52,500 nt of DNA from Eimeria necatrix (taxonomy: Eukaryota > Apicomplexa > Conoidasida > Eucoccidiorida > Eimeriidae), in contig NW_013652406.1 of NCBI RefSeq assembly GCF_000499385.1, forward strand, positions 5,001 to 57,500, read 5' to 3'. The position numbers and the translations under genes are program-made. The notes under the pieces were generated by a model. That model was not told the DNA's origin, did not search any database, and was given only the letters and a program-made list of their open reading frames with translations. Of this stretch, positions 1 to 11,390 are shown piece by piece; position 1 is the stretch's first letter; each line of letters begins with the position of its first letter.

Positions 1-12
1 CCCTAAACCCTA

Positions 13-255
13 GAAGCGTCGGCACCTGTTTCTTGCTGCGACTCCGTGCCTTCTGGAAGCGTCAGGCCTGTAGGCTGCGGCGTCTGCTGCAGCAGTTTCG
101 GCAGCAGCAGCAACTGTAGCAGCAAGAAACTCAAACCCTCGCATGCAAATGGGGGCCCCCAAACCCCGCTGCTGCGACATCTGCAGCAGCAGCAGCTGCG
201 CCTTTTGAGAGAAGTCGCTGGACACGCAGAGGCAAGTGCTGTCCAGCACTTGCAT
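13..255 (-). CDS. Possible exon of an unrecognised minus-strand gene
   Basis: A minus-strand frame starting with residues FMQVLDSTCLCVSSDF reads about 80 codons to a stop in the edge telomere-like array. The first half looks helical and free of homopolymers; the second half is Ala-rich. A plus-strand frame across the same bases is also open and ends in HLHELKRKP, so the strand is uncertain. If minus, it would be the next exon downstream of the exons at 801-2500. No family was recognised and no clear splice acceptor could be assigned. Confidence 0.25.
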
Positions 256-800
256 GAACTGAAACGCAAACCCTAAACCCTAAACCCTAAACCCTAAACC
301 CTAAATCCTCGAGCTGGCACAGTCAGGCGCCAGTTGAGCCAAGCCAGTGCTCGCAGCCCTTCAAGACGCAGCGAGGGTTTAGGGTTTAGGGTTTAGAGTT
401 TGCACCGCACAGGTGCCCGGCTCCACGCGTTTTCGGGTCATGTAAAATCGCCGAGGGTTTAGGGTTTAGGGTTTAGGGTTTAGGGTTTAGCCTGACTGCT
501 GGGCTGTGAAAGTAAGCAGTAGGGATTGCGGACTGCTCCATCATGCGCGTCAAAATCTGAGCTGCTATCAGCAGCACCTGCGCCAAGCCTCCAAACCCTA
601 AACCCTAAACCGTAAACCCTAAACCCTAAACCCTAGACAGTAGCTATCAGCGTTGAAACCCGAGAACCCAGCTCAAAACCCTTGCCTCAGCCTTTGCAGA
701 CAGCGCCTACAACTAACTCGCTTGGCAGTCATGATGCTTCAGGGTTCAGGGTTTAGGGTTTAGGGTTTAGGGTTTAGGGTTTAGGGTTTGGGGTTTTTAC

Positions 801-1080
801 TTTGAGAGTTTTGTCGGCAAATGCCTTGTGCATGCAGAGCGCCAGCGCCTCAAAGAACTCCTTAGACCTCAGCAGATTTGCTGCAGCAGCAGCAGCAGCA
901 GCAGCAGCAGTATCAGCAACAGGTAAGGCAGCAGCAGCAGCTGGTGCAGCAGCAGCAACACGTGCAGCATTAGCAGCAGCTGCAGCAGCAGAAGAAGAGT
1001 GGGACTGAAGCAGCAACCACCAGCGTTCAGCCGATTAACAGGAAGAGCAGCAAAGCCATTTCTGCTGCTGCTGCTGCTTC

Positions 1081-1112
<32 letters not shown>

Positions 1113-1288
1113 AGCTGGGACGCTCACGCTGCTGCTGCTGCTCCAGCTCTTCTTCTTGCTGCAGCCGCTGCAGCAAAACCCTAAAACCCTCCACTCTGGT
1201 GTCTGGAGATCTGTCAAAAATAGCAGCAACACTTGAGGGGTCCCAGAACTGCAGCAGGGGCCCCCAGCCGTCAGCAGCGGATGCAGCA

Positions 1289-1329
<41 letters not shown>

Positions 1330-2500
1330 GGTGGCTTCAGCTGCGGGTGAGGATGCGGCGGGGGAATATGGGTCCTGCAGCAAGTCAGCAGCGCGCAGAC
1401 CTAAACCCTAAACCCTAAACCCTAAACCCTAAACCCTAAACCCTTAACCCTAAGCTGCAAAACCCGGGACTGACATGATATCCGGTTTTGTGTTCCTCAT
1501 GCGGCTCTTCCACTCCAAAGGAAGGTAGCTGCAGGCAACGACGCTCGGCAAACCCTAAACCCTAAACCCTAAACCCTAAACCCTAAACCCTAAGTTCTAA
1601 GTTCCAAGGCCCCGCTTCTTATCTCTAAGCTCCGTGAAGTTCTCATGGCGAGTCACTAAAGCCCCCACTCCAGCCCGAGGGTTTAGGGTTTAGGGTTTAG
1701 GGTTTAGGGTTTAGGGTTTAGGGTTTGGAGTTTACTTTCTGGTTGAGACACCGCAGCAGCTCCTCCTCAGTGACTTCGTCGTCAGAAGCATCCAAAGGGT
1801 CTGTGTCTCCCCGCAGCAGCAGCGCAGCAGCAACGGAGCGCCGCAGCAGCGCAGCAATGCTGTGCAGCTGCTGCTGCACTGCAGCAGCAGCAGCAAAGTC
1901 GTCTCGCGCAGCAGCAGCTCTGCAGGCACTCAAACCCTAAACCCTAAACCCTAAACCCTAAACCCTAAAGCCACAATTTTCTGGTGCAGCATTTGTTGGT
2001 TATAAAAAGCTAAGTACCTGAGCTAAGCCTAAGGACACTGGATCTAGAGTTTAGGGTTTAGGGTTTAGGGTTTAGGGTTTCCCATAAGCTTAGTTCAGAG
2101 CTTTCTTAGCGCTGCGGCTGAAGACCAAATTTCATTCTAGGGTTTAGCTCGAGGGCTTAGGGCTCTTAGTGCAGCTTGGGATGAGGGTTTATCTCTAGGG
2201 TTTAGGGTTTAGGGTTTAGGGTTTAGGGTTTGCGGACTCCTTCTTGGCCTCCAGCGCCTGCACCTTGGGAATTGCTTCTAGGGTTTTGAGCAGCGCCTGA
2301 CTAATGCGAGCAGCACTTGTGAACTGTTCTGCTGCTGCTCTTTGCTGCTTCGCTTGCTGCAGCAGCAGCAGCTGCTGCAGCAGGAACGCGCTGATTCGCC
2401 CGTGGCCCAGGCGCTGCAGGGGCTGCTGCTGCTGCAGCTGCTGCGGCTGCAGCAACAGCAGCAGCAACACAAACACAACAAGCAATTTACTTTCGAAACC
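801..2500 (-). CDS. Unrecognised multi-exon minus-strand gene, four probable exons
   Basis: Four segments read as protein on the minus strand. (A) About 2500-2233 is helical and ends KVQALEAKKES. (B) About 1933-1736 has ARDDFAAAAAVQQQLHSIA and then EVTEEELLRCLNQK, with a donor CAG-AAA-GTAAAC at 1736. (C) About 1395-1030 has DGWGPLLQFWDPSSVAAIF and SPDTRVEGFRVLLQRLQQ. (D) About 990-801 has LLRSKEFFEALALCMHKAF, with a donor CTCAAA-GTAAAA at 801. Donors of B and D run straight into telomere-like arrays, and the stretch before C offers TTTAG as an acceptor. The protein appears helical with Ala and Gln runs. Segment B faintly recalls a UVR-type helical hairpin, but I do not assign a function. Joins between segments are inferred. 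Confidence 0.45.
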
Positions 2501-2545
2501 CTTGCATCTAAACCCTAAACCCTAAACCCTAAACCCTAAACCCTG

Positions 2546-3130
2546 CTTCTCTTCAAAGCCGCGAAGAAGGCTCTTGCGGACTAATTGAAGGGGCAGCAGC
2601 TGCACTGGAAGCGACAGCAGCAGCAGTAGAGAAGCCAGCAGCAGCAGCAGCAGCAGAGGCCAGCAGCAGCAGCAGCGGCAGCAGCCGCAGTAGACGAAGA
2701 AGCAGCATTAGAAGCAGCAGCAGAAGCTGATAAAGTAGCAGTAGCAGCAGCAGCAGCAGAAACAACAGCAGCAGAAGCAGCAGCAACTTGCCAGTAGCTG
2801 CTGCTGCAGCAAAACCCTAAGGCCTGGGCAGCAAATCCCAGGGGCAGGACAGCCTCCAAGCCTTAGGGAGCGCAGCAGCATCTGCAAAAGCCAAAAAGCA
2901 GCAGACATTGCTGCTGCTGCTGCTGCTGCAGGAGTAGCAGCAGCAGATGCAGCAATAGAGGCAGCAGCAGCTGCTGCTGCTGCTGCAGCTCTGCTGAACA
3001 GCAACATCCACCTCACCAACACCCCTTACTCAGCAGGAATAGCTGCCGCAGCAGCAGCAGCAGCAGGAACTGCCGCAGCTGCAGCAACCGCAGCAGCAGC
3101 AGCAGCAGCAGCAGCAAGAGGCGGCCGTAC
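2546..3130. other. CAG-rich stretch without a supported gene
   Basis: (CAG)n runs at 2590-2800, 2905-2995 and 3045-3118 keep several frames open on both strands as Ala, Ser, Cys or Leu runs. On the minus strand a possible acceptor (CTTTTTGGCTTTTGCAG) ends near 2910 and is followed by about 90 non-repetitive bases to 2815. No frame there could be preferred, so no exon is called. Confidence 0.4.
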
Positions 3131-3330
3131 CTGAGCAACCGCATGGGAACTGATATAATCTGCTGCAGCAAAAACCACCAACTTGATGAACTTCGAATGA
3201 AAGTGCTGCTGCAGCCGAACACACTTTAGTTCTTGCTGCTGCCCGATGCGCACAAAGCCAGCTCGGGTGTACGTACACCTCAAATACGCAGCAGCAACTG
3301 CAGCAGAAGGAGCTGCAGCAGCAGCCACGG
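3131..3330 (-). CDS. Probable exon of an unrecognised minus-strand gene
   Basis: The minus-strand frame holds YLRCTYTRAGFVRIGQQQ, then KCVRLQQHFHSKFIKLVVF and ADYISSHAVAQ, a non-repetitive protein-like stretch of about 50 residues. It ends at a clean donor, GCTCAG|GTACGG, with the last exon base at 3131. An acceptor TTCTGCTGCAG lies near 3300 on the minus strand. The palindrome GGTGTACGTACACC (3266-3279) lies inside the exon. It may belong upstream of the exons at 801-2500. No family was recognised. Confidence 0.4.
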
Positions 3331-3398
3331 GGCAGCACATGCAGCGACAGCAAACGCTGCATGTCTCCCCTGTCCCGGGTGCTGCTGCTGCGCTGCTG

Positions 3399-3450
<52 letters not shown>

Positions 3451-3521
3451 TAGTGTTTGAGGGGTTCTGTGCATTGCTGTCGAGCCACTGCGGTCACACG
3501 AGAACAAGCAGCAGCAGCAGA

Positions 3522-3561
<40 letters not shown>

Positions 3562-3641
3562 ACAGAGATGGCGCTCTTAAGAGAAATGATTCCTTCTTTG
3601 GGCTTAAGCTGGCACAGCGTACGGGCTCATAGTCCGGGGTT
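3300..3641. other. CAG/CTG-rich stretch, no supported gene
   Basis: A (CTG)n run at about 3402-3446 and (CAG)n runs at 3509-3560 leave several frames open on both strands. The unique bases between them do not give a consistent frame with splice signals. Nothing further is supported. Confidence 0.4.
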
Positions 3642-3684
3642 AAGGGTTTAGGGTTTAGGGTTTAGGGTTTAGGGTTTAGGGTTT
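3642..3684 (+). repeat. TTTAGGG telomere-like array
   Basis: About six tandem TTTAGGG units. On the minus strand the array follows directly after the last codons of the Gln-rich membrane protein and would supply either the start of an intron or its stop codon. Confidence 0.95.
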
Positions 3685-3788
3685 TATACCACTTCCACTT
3701 TGGCTGGGCCTTGAGCAGCAAACTGAAGGCAAAAGATGCGGCAAAGGCCCCCAAGAGCCACCCCCACTTCGTAGCCTTTGCTGCAGCA

Positions 3789-3821
<33 letters not shown>

Positions 3822-3906
3822 GCCGCAGCAACAGCAGCAACAGCAAGCGTATAGAAGACGGAAAAAAGAGCAGTGGGTGCTCGAAAACAGCAACAGATGC
3901 GCACTT

Positions 3907-3950
<44 letters not shown>

Positions 3951-4696
3951 GTGGCAATAGGGACAGCAAATCACCTGCTGTAGCTGCAGCAGTCACAGCA
4001 GCATCCGCCTGCTGCATCTGCAGCAGTTTTGCTGCTGCTGCATGTTGCTGTGTAAACCACAGTGTGTGGGAGCTGCTGCGGCTTCCGGCAGCAGCAGCTG
4101 CTGCTCTTTCCAGTGAAATGAAAGAGTTGCTGCTGCTGCAGTAACAGCTGCTGCTGCTGCTGCTGCTGCTGCTGCAGCTGCTGCTGCTGCTGCTGCTGCT
4201 GCAGCTGCTGCTGCTGCTGGGATAGTAGCAGCTCCTGCCGCTCTTGCTGCAGCTGCTGCTCCCACGGAACGTCATATGCTGCTGCAGCAGCTGCAGCATT
4301 TGCTGCAGCAGATGCCAACCAGCTCTGGAGGTGTTGCGGCTCCACTTGCTGCTCCGGAATTTGCTGCTCCTTTTGCTGCTGCTGCTGCTGCTGCTGCTGC
4401 TGATGCAGCTCTTGCTCAGGTTCGCATGCCTCCTGCTGCTCTCGCTGTTGCTCTTGTTGCTGCTCTTGCTGCTGCGCTTGCTGCTGCTCCTGTTGCTGCT
4501 GTTTCTCTTGCTGCTGCTCTTGTTGCTGCTCTTGCTGCTGCTCTTGCTGCTGCTCTTGCTGCTGCTCTTGCTGCTGCTCTTGCTGCTGCTTTGCTTGCTG
4601 CGCCTGCTGCTTCTGATCTTGCTGCTGCTTCCGGAGCCTCAGGCTCTGCCGGCGCCAATGACTTGTCCACCTGCGAGCGGGGGCCTCGGGGTAACT

Positions 4697-4727
<31 letters not shown>

Positions 4728-4804
4728 TGCTCTTGTTGCTGCTGCTGCTGCTGCTCTTGTTGCTGCTGCTGCTGCTCTTCAGGCTGAGGCTCTGGGGATG
4801 GCAT
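3676..4804 (-). CDS. Gln-rich protein with probable C-terminal membrane anchor
   Basis: The proposed start is the ATG at 4804 (MPSPEPQPEE). A Gln/Glu-rich region follows: YPEAPARRWTSHWRRQSLR, many EQQQ units, then [20 protein letters not shown] and DVPWEQQLQQERQELLLSQQ. A second segment at about 3790-3684, in another frame, reads KATKWGWLLGAFAASF, FSLLLKAQPKWKW. That is a transmembrane helix flanked by basic and Trp residues. After KWKW there is either a donor (GTATAA) or a stop codon supplied by the telomere-like array at 3662. Poly-Gln from pure CAG is common here, so the length of the Gln region is uncertain; the strand choice rests on the unique stretches. The intron between 3790 and about 4130 is inferred. 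No family was recognised. Confidence 0.4.
4485..4595. repeat. 12-bp CTCTTGCTGCTG minisatellite
   Basis: About eight near-identical 12-bp units. On the minus strand they encode the four-residue repeat Gln-Glu-Gln-Gln of the Gln-rich protein. The regular Glu codon breaks the pure CAG tract, so this is a higher-order repeat rather than simple slippage. Confidence 0.85.
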
Positions 4805-5156
4805 CTTCGGCACTGTTGGACATAAGGCCTCTGACGGTGCTGCTGCTGTCGCACTTGTTGCTGCTGCTGCTGGTGCTGCTGCTGCCGCTGCACTGCAGCA
4901 GCCACAGGCGCAGCTCTTGCTGCCGCTGCTGCTGCCGCAGCTGCTGCTTTCGCAGCTATTGCTGCGGCTGTTACTGAGGGAGCTGCTGCTGCCGCTGCTG
5001 TCGACGCAGCTGTTGCTGCAGCAGTTGCTGACGGAGCTGATGCTGGAGCAGCTGTTGCTGCTGCTGTTGACGCCGATGCTGCTGCTGCGGCTGACGCTGC
5101 TGTTGTTGCTGCTGCTGCTGCTGGCGATGCCGCTGGTCTCGAGTCCCTAGTGAGCG
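4805..5156. other. Degenerate CTG-rich spacer
   Basis: Interrupted GCTGCTGTTGC-type triplets read as Leu runs on plus and Gln/Ala runs on minus. No unique stretch supports a gene. It lies between the start of the minus-strand Gln-rich gene and an ATG on plus at 5157, so it could hold promoters for either. Confidence 0.4.
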
Positions 5157-5275
5157 ATGGCAGAAGCTGCAGCAGCAGCAGCTGCTGCTGCTGCCAATAA
5201 AACAGTCTGTCTCCGCTCCTTTAACTCAAGGGAGCCCAGACACAGTAGAAACATGGCAGATGCAGCAGCAGCAGC

Positions 5276-5308
<33 letters not shown>

Positions 5309-5597
5309 GATCGTAGCAGCAACGAGCCTGGGTAGGGCGCACACGGCGACTGTGCCTGCACATAAACAGTTGCTGCAGCAATTATGTGCTTTATTCAGCA
5401 GCAGCATTTTTAAACGAGCAGCAGCAGCAGCATCTGCTGCTGCTGCTGCTTCTACGCTGGCAGCGCCCATGCCTCGAGTCGGCTGTGACCCTATGTGCAG
5501 CAGCAGCAGTAGCAGCAGCAGCAGCTGCTGCTGCTGCAAGAGCAGCAAAAACCTCCAAATAAACTCATCAGGGTATGTTAAAAAATCAAATAATTAA
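5157..5597 (+). CDS. Low-confidence Ala-rich reading frame
   Basis: An ATG at 5157 opens a 146-codon frame: two Ala runs, then NKTVCLRSFNSREPRHSRN, IVAATSLGRAHTATVPAHK and LLQQLCALFSSSIFKRA, and a Ser/Cys run before the stop. The unique pieces are basic and could suit a targeting leader. The minus strand is also open across most of it (MFLLCLGSLELKERRQTVLL), so the call could be a shadow. No domain was recognised. Confidence 0.25.
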
Positions 5598-6075
5598 TAA
5601 ATGAGAGGATTTCGGCTAAGGCAGCAGCAACAGCGGCAGCAGCAGCGGCTGCTGCTGCTGCTGCTGCTGCTGGGCATACAGATCTGGCTAGGCCCCGAGA
5701 CACAGCATGGCCCAGCAGCAGCAGCAGCTGCTGCTGTTGCCACAGACAGGTAAATTTTTTGAAGAAGTCGAACTTTTAATGCATTTTCTGCTGCTTCTGG
5801 AGCTGCAGCAGCAACAGCAGCACCGTTGCTGCTCGTGAGGCGGACGAAGGAGGCTGCTGCCAGCAGCAGCAGCAGCAGCAGCAGCAATAGCGGCAGCAGC
5901 AGCAAAGGCAGCCAGCAGAAGCACAAATTCTGCAGCAACAGGGGCTTCCAGCATCGGCCAGCTGGGCCCCACACCGAAAGCCACAGCAGCAGGCGCAGCC
6001 GCAGCAGCAGGGCGCAGCAGCAGCAGCAGCGGCAGCAGCAGCAGCAGCAGCAGCCTTTCTATAATCTTGAAGTAG
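5598..6075. other. CAG/CTG-rich stretch upstream of the ferredoxin
   Basis: The plus strand has a short ATG frame at 5707 (MAQQQQQLLLLPQT) ending at a consensus-like donor CAGACAG|GTAAAT (5750). This could be a 5' exon of the ferredoxin transcript. The minus strand carries protein-like pieces such as ETFEAIYFKIIERLL and PSWPMLEAPVAAEFVLLLAAF. Neither could be tied into a gene model. Confidence 0.3.
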
Positions 6076-7556
<1,481 letters not shown>

Positions 7557-7620
7557 TTTCCATACTGCTACTTTATTCGCTGAACAGTTAAAGCCTAGCT
7601 CATCAGCTCTCTCCAGCAGA

Positions 7621-7621
7621 C

Positions 7622-7681
<60 letters not shown>
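7621..7681. repeat. (CAG)n microsatellite
   Basis: About 19 to 20 tandem CAG units, almost pure, in intergenic DNA between the telomere-like arrays and the GCTAG repeat. It is likely to vary in length between isolates. Confidence 0.95.
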
Positions 7682-7682
<1 letters not shown>

Positions 7683-7750
7683 ACACTGTCGCTCTGGCGG
7701 ACGTGCCTCTATATCGAGGGTTTGAAGGAGTCAGAAGGGCAAGCAAAAAG

Positions 7751-8122
7751 CTAGGCAGCCAGCTAGCCAGCCAACCAGCTATCAGCTAGCTAGCCAGCTA
7801 GCCAGCTAGCCAGCTAGCTAGCAAGCCAGCTAGCTAGGCAGCCAGCCAGCCGGGTAGCTAGCCAGCTAGCTAGCTAGCTGGCCAGCTAGGTGGCCAGGGA
7901 TGCTGCTAGCTGCTTGGCTAGCCAGCTAGATAGCTAGCCAGCCAGCCAGCTAGCTAATCAGCCAGCCGGCTAGGTAGCTAGCCAGCCAGCCAGCTAGCCA
8001 GCTAGCCAGCTACCTGGGTGGCTAGCTAGGTAGCTAGCTAGCCAGCCAGCCAGCCAGCTAGCCAGCTAGCCAGCTAGCCAGCTTGCTGGGTAGCTAGCTA
8101 GGTAGCTAGCTAGCTAGCTGTC
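7751..8122. repeat. GCTAGC/CAGCTAGC degenerate tandem repeat
   Basis: About 370 bp made of AGCTAGCC, AGCTAGCT and CAGCCAGC variants in irregular 4-bp steps. Almost every unit is self-complementary (GCTAGC), so the tract could fold into many alternative hairpins. Stop codons (TAG) make it non-coding in most frames. Related tracts occur at 10788-10990, 20030-20287, 45900-46165 and 47762-47900. Confidence 0.9.
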
Positions 8123-8274
8123 AGAGTGAGGCCGAATGCTCGCCATGGGGGTGTTGGGGTGTACGTACACTGCGGAAGCCAGAGGGCGCACAATTGGGGA
8201 ACCTGTTGCATGACTTTTATTTTAATTTATTTTAACTTTTATTTTAATTTAATTTTAGAATAGTTTTGCTGCAG

Positions 8275-8365
8275 AAGAGCCTGGAAGCAGATATAAATGA
8301 ATACTTGCTGCGCTGCGGCGGCCGCGGGGGGCCGTGGGCTGCTGTTCGCAAGCAGCAGCAGCACC
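8275..8365 (+). CDS. Possible short exon
   Basis: A long T-rich tract (8216-8258) is followed by AG acceptors and a plus-strand frame reading KSLEADINEYLLRCGG and GPWAAVRKQQQ before entering CTG repeats. The pyrimidine tract and the unique peptide suggest an exon start. No donor or partner exon could be identified. Confidence 0.25.
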
Positions 8366-8404
8366 TGTTGCTGCTGCTGCACCTGTTGCTGCTGCTGCAG
8401 CTGT

Positions 8405-8535
8405 TCCTGCTGCTGCTGCTACTCCTGCTGCAGTTCCTGCTGCCGCTGCTACTCCTGCTGCAGTTCCTGCTGCTGCTGCAGTTCCTGCTGCTGCTGCAGT
8501 TCCTGCTGCTGCTGCAGTTCCTGCTGCTGCTGCAG
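8405..8535. repeat. CTG tract with 18-bp CCTGCTGCTGCTGCAGTT units
   Basis: A mixed CTG tract. From about 8457 it contains several near-perfect 18-bp units in which pure CTG is punctuated by CAGTTC. It is divisible by three and open as Leu/Gln/Phe on plus, but no flanking coding evidence supports translation. Confidence 0.8.
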
Positions 8536-8631
8536 CTGCTGCTGCTCAGCCGCTGCTGCTGCTGCTGCAGCTGCTGCTTGTGAGCAGCTGGAAGGAAGCT
8601 TTGGAGGGGCGGAGCGGGGTGTACGTACACC

Positions 8632-8867
8632 CTAGACTCTGCAAGCAGCAGAAGCCTCAGCAACAACAGCAGCAGGAGAAGGAAGGGCAGAGCCGAACTG
8701 GACCAAAAGAGGAACAGCAAGAGGAGTAGCAGCACAAGCAGCAACTGCTGCCTGCAGCGTGGCGTCTTCGCCCTGCAGCAGCTTCTGCACCATTTCTGCT
8801 GCTCGCTGCTCGTCAGCCAGCTGCGTGCCCCACGTCTTCCCCACTTGGCCTGCACACGCACCCCACA

Positions 8868-8902
<35 letters not shown>

Positions 8903-9015
8903 GAAGGCTGCAGCACTGACAGCAGCAGGCGCTGCCGCCCGGCAGGCGGCAGCAGCAGGAGCGCAGGCAGCAACTCGTGCAGAGGCAGCCACACACGGCA
9001 GCCGCAGCAGCTCCC

Positions 9016-9050
<35 letters not shown>

Positions 9051-9233
9051 GGCAACAGCAGCAGCAACGCCACCAACAGCAGCAGCAAAGACAACGCCAA
9101 GAGCAGCAGCAACAGCAGCGACAAGAACTGCAGCAGGAGCAGCAGCAGCGGATCTGACCTGCGAGGTTCACGAGGAAGCACTCCGGATCTACTCCGGTGA
9201 GGTTGCAGTCAACGCGATCGTTGTCTGCTGCAG

Positions 9234-9266
<33 letters not shown>

Positions 9267-9433
9267 GTTTGTTGAAGTTTTGAATTCCTTCGGTTTTGCA
9301 CAAACTGGGAATTGCAGAAAGCGCAGCAGCAGCGCCGGAGAAGTCCTCCTGGGTGTCCAGGAAGGCGAAGAGCATCGCAGCAGGTGACCCCGCGAGGAGG
9401 ATGTCGGGGCTTATTTCGAAGTCTTGCGCGAAA
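8632..9433 (-). CDS. Unrecognised helical protein, 3' exons
   Basis: A strong acceptor, T-rich then TTTCCAG, starts an exon at 9433: AQDFEISPDILLAGSPAAM, LFAFLDTQEDFSGAAAALS, a Ser run, then DCNLTGVDPECFLVNLA, with donor CTCGCAG|GTCAGA at 9159. Further on the same frame has LPLHELLPALLLLPPAGRQ, a Gln run, WGACAGQVGKTWGTQLADEQ, AEMVQKLLQGEDATLQAAV and PLAVPLLVQFGSALPS, and stops at 8632, directly next to a GGTGTACGTACACC palindrome (8618-8631). The long non-repetitive helical pieces argue for a real gene. Hydrophobic residues upstream of 9433 are only the translated pyrimidine tract. The function was not recognised; exons upstream of 9433 were not found. Confidence 0.5.
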
Positions 9434-9527
9434 CTGGAAATAAAAAAGGAAATTAAAATAGAAATGAAGAAAAAAGAAGCGAATATAAGGCCCAAGTGCT
9501 GCATTTTCAGCGGCGGAGTGGGGGGTG

Positions 9528-9570
<43 letters not shown>

Positions 9571-9686
9571 GAAACTGGAGAGGAAGGCGAGACAAAGGAA
9601 GACCAAAACCTGAATTCTGCTTTTTTTTGAATAGCAACTAAGACAGTTCACCTTTGGATTGCTTTTTATGTAGTAGTTGCGAGTTA

Positions 9687-9723
<37 letters not shown>

Positions 9724-9765
9724 GCAGCGACCGCGGGGTCACTGGCTCCGCTATACTGCCGCCGC

Positions 9766-9802
<37 letters not shown>

Positions 9803-9892
9803 ACCTATCTCTCTGCGGCTTGCTGCTCGATCGTGGGGTGAGCAGCGCGGTGTGTTGTTTACTTTGTTTCTTTTTTCATTTTTATTGCAGGT

Positions 9893-10067
9893 TTTCCCGC
9901 ACACTGTTGTTTCTTGCTTCCTTCCTGTTCTTGCTGCTGCTGCTCTCCCTGCTGCTGCTCGCGCTGCTGTCTCCCTGCCACTGCTCACTTCCCCTCACCC
10001 CCGTCTCTTCTGAAGCAGCGCCGAGTTCGCCTTTTCCTCCTTCCAACTATCACCCCCACCCCCACCC

Positions 10068-10118
<51 letters not shown>

Positions 10119-10392
10119 TGGACGTGGACTGCAAGGGGGGCTTCACCGCGTGGTCCCCCTGCGAACCCCTCGAAGGCCACGCCACCCACCACGACCCCGA
10201 AGACGACTTCGACCTCCCCAGAGGCCCCGACGGCCTCTTCGCCGGCCGCTGTTTTCAGTTTCGAACTTTTCGCATTTTCGCAGCCGCCCGCGGCCGCGGC
10301 AACGCCTGCAGCCGCCGCGACGGCTCGCGGGCGTTTCGCTACTGCAGCGGCTGCAGCGGGGAGTCTGCGGTGTACAGACACCTGGGCTCCCC

Positions 10393-10424
<32 letters not shown>

Positions 10425-10678
10425 CGGCTGCTGCGCTGCGGGCGTTTGCGGTGCTCGCGGGCGCGTTTGCTATTGCGGCTGCGCTGCTGCTGCTCGCGCT
10501 CGGCTGCCGCAAACTGCTGCTGCTGCTGCAGCAGCAGCAGCAGCAGCAGCAAACTCGCATTCCACTCTACCCCCCACAGCCCACAGCGGCGCTCAGACAC
10601 CACGCTGCTGCTGCTGAACTCCACAAGGACTTTCCCTCTGCTGCTGACGAACTCACCGAGGCCGCCCCCGCCAGGTGA
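9893..10678 (+). CDS. TSP1-domain type I membrane protein, partial
   Basis: After a Ser run the frame from 10118 reads VDVDCKGGFTAWSPCEP, then GRCFQFRTF, GNACSRRDG and RYCSGC. This is a thrombospondin type-1-like domain with the WSPC core and about six cysteines, but a long acidic insertion. It is followed by a Gln run, a transmembrane helix (RAFAVLAGAFAIAAALLLLA) and a basic-start tail. TSP1 plus TM plus short tail is the layout of micronemal adhesin-like proteins of coccidia. A good acceptor (TTTTTATTGCAG) sits at 9892, but the frame between there and 10118 is unsure. At 10674 the sequence CGCCAG|GTGAGC is a strong donor as well as containing an in-frame TGA, so the tail may continue in another exon. 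Signal peptide exon not identified. Confidence 0.7.
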
Positions 10679-10787
10679 GCTGCTGCTGCTGCTGCACCTC
10701 CTCCACCAGCAGCAGAGGCAGCAAACGCGCAGACAGCCGCTGCTAGCTGGAACAGCCGCAGCTAGCTGCGAGCTGCTGCCAACCTGC

Positions 10788-10990
10788 AGGTCATCACAGC
10801 TAGCCACAGCTAGCCACAGCTACCCACAGCTAGCCACAGCTAGCCACAGCTAGCCACGGCTAGCCACGGCTAGCCACAGCTGGCCACAGCCAGCCACAGC
10901 CAACTCAAGGTACCTATGGCTAGCCACAGCTAGCTACAGCTAGCTACAGCTAGCCACAGCTAGCTACAGCTAGCCACAGCTAGCCACAGT
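10788..10990. repeat. 10-bp CCACAGCTAG tandem repeat
   Basis: About 18 units of roughly 10 bp (CCACAGCTAG, with CTACAGCTAG and CCACGGCTAG variants), once interrupted near 10885-10915. It lies between the TSP1-protein exon and the Ala-rich gene and would fall in an intron if the TSP1 gene continues. Confidence 0.9.
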
Positions 10991-11135
10991 TAGCTGCTGC
11001 AGCCGCTGGGAATGAAGTGCGGCTGCAGCAGCAAAGCAAAGGGCACAAACAGGTGGAGCTCGAGGCCCTCCTGAGGGGAACTTTCCCCAACTGAGATCTT
11101 TCTTAAGTTTTAAACTTCACCGAAGCGCTAAATAA

Positions 11136-11185
<50 letters not shown>

Positions 11186-11319
11186 CTATTTGCATCTGCG
11201 CAACTCAGCCACCTAGCTCTAAGCCTCCTGCAATCGCTGCAGCAGCAGCAACAGCAGCAGCAGCAGCACTATTTGTATCTGAGCCACCTAGCTGCAAGCC
11301 TCCTACAATCGCCGCCGCC

Positions 11320-11362
<43 letters not shown>

Positions 11363-11390
11363 CAGCAGGAAATAGAAGGGAAGTTGGGAG
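10991..11390. repeat. CAG tracts with a local duplication
   Basis: CAG runs near 11137-11183, 11239-11265 and 11320-11358. Between them a stretch beginning CACTATTTG and continuing through GCCACCTAGC and AAGCCTCCT occurs twice (about 11182-11239 and 11264-11311), so a CAG run plus about 55 unique bases was duplicated in tandem. No gene is seen; this is probably the 3' flank of the Ala-rich gene. Confidence 0.75.

Larger units (their letters stand above)
1..2545. repeat. Cluster of interstitial telomere-like AAACCCT/TTTAGGG arrays
   Basis: Short arrays of the 7-bp unit occur in both orientations: AAACCCT near 1-12, 270-306, 593-635, 1402-1443, 1552-1593, 1933-1969 and 2511-2545; TTTAGGG near 374-398, 454-488, 745-799, 1679-1726, 2047-2080 and 2196-2232. 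Because the orientation flips repeatedly, this is not a chromosome end. Segments that read as exons (about 801-1400, 1736-1933 and 2233-2500) have TTTAGGG on the left and AAACCCT on the right, so the intervening introns start with one orientation and end with the other. Such intragenic arrays are a known Eimeria trait; the bracketing pattern is my observation. Confidence 0.95.

Noticed and set aside
1..2545. Chromosome end (true telomere)
   Set aside because: Arrays switch orientation many times and are separated by exon-like DNA; similar arrays recur at 7, 16, 40, 46 and 50 kb.
4244..4825. Long plus-strand poly-Leu frame
   Set aside because: It is the complement of the Gln/Glu-rich minus-strand gene, and its only content is triplet repeat.
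7751..8122. CRISPR-like or satellite centromere array
   Set aside because: There are no constant repeat/unique spacer alternations; it is a degenerate 4-bp-stepped GCTAGC repeat.
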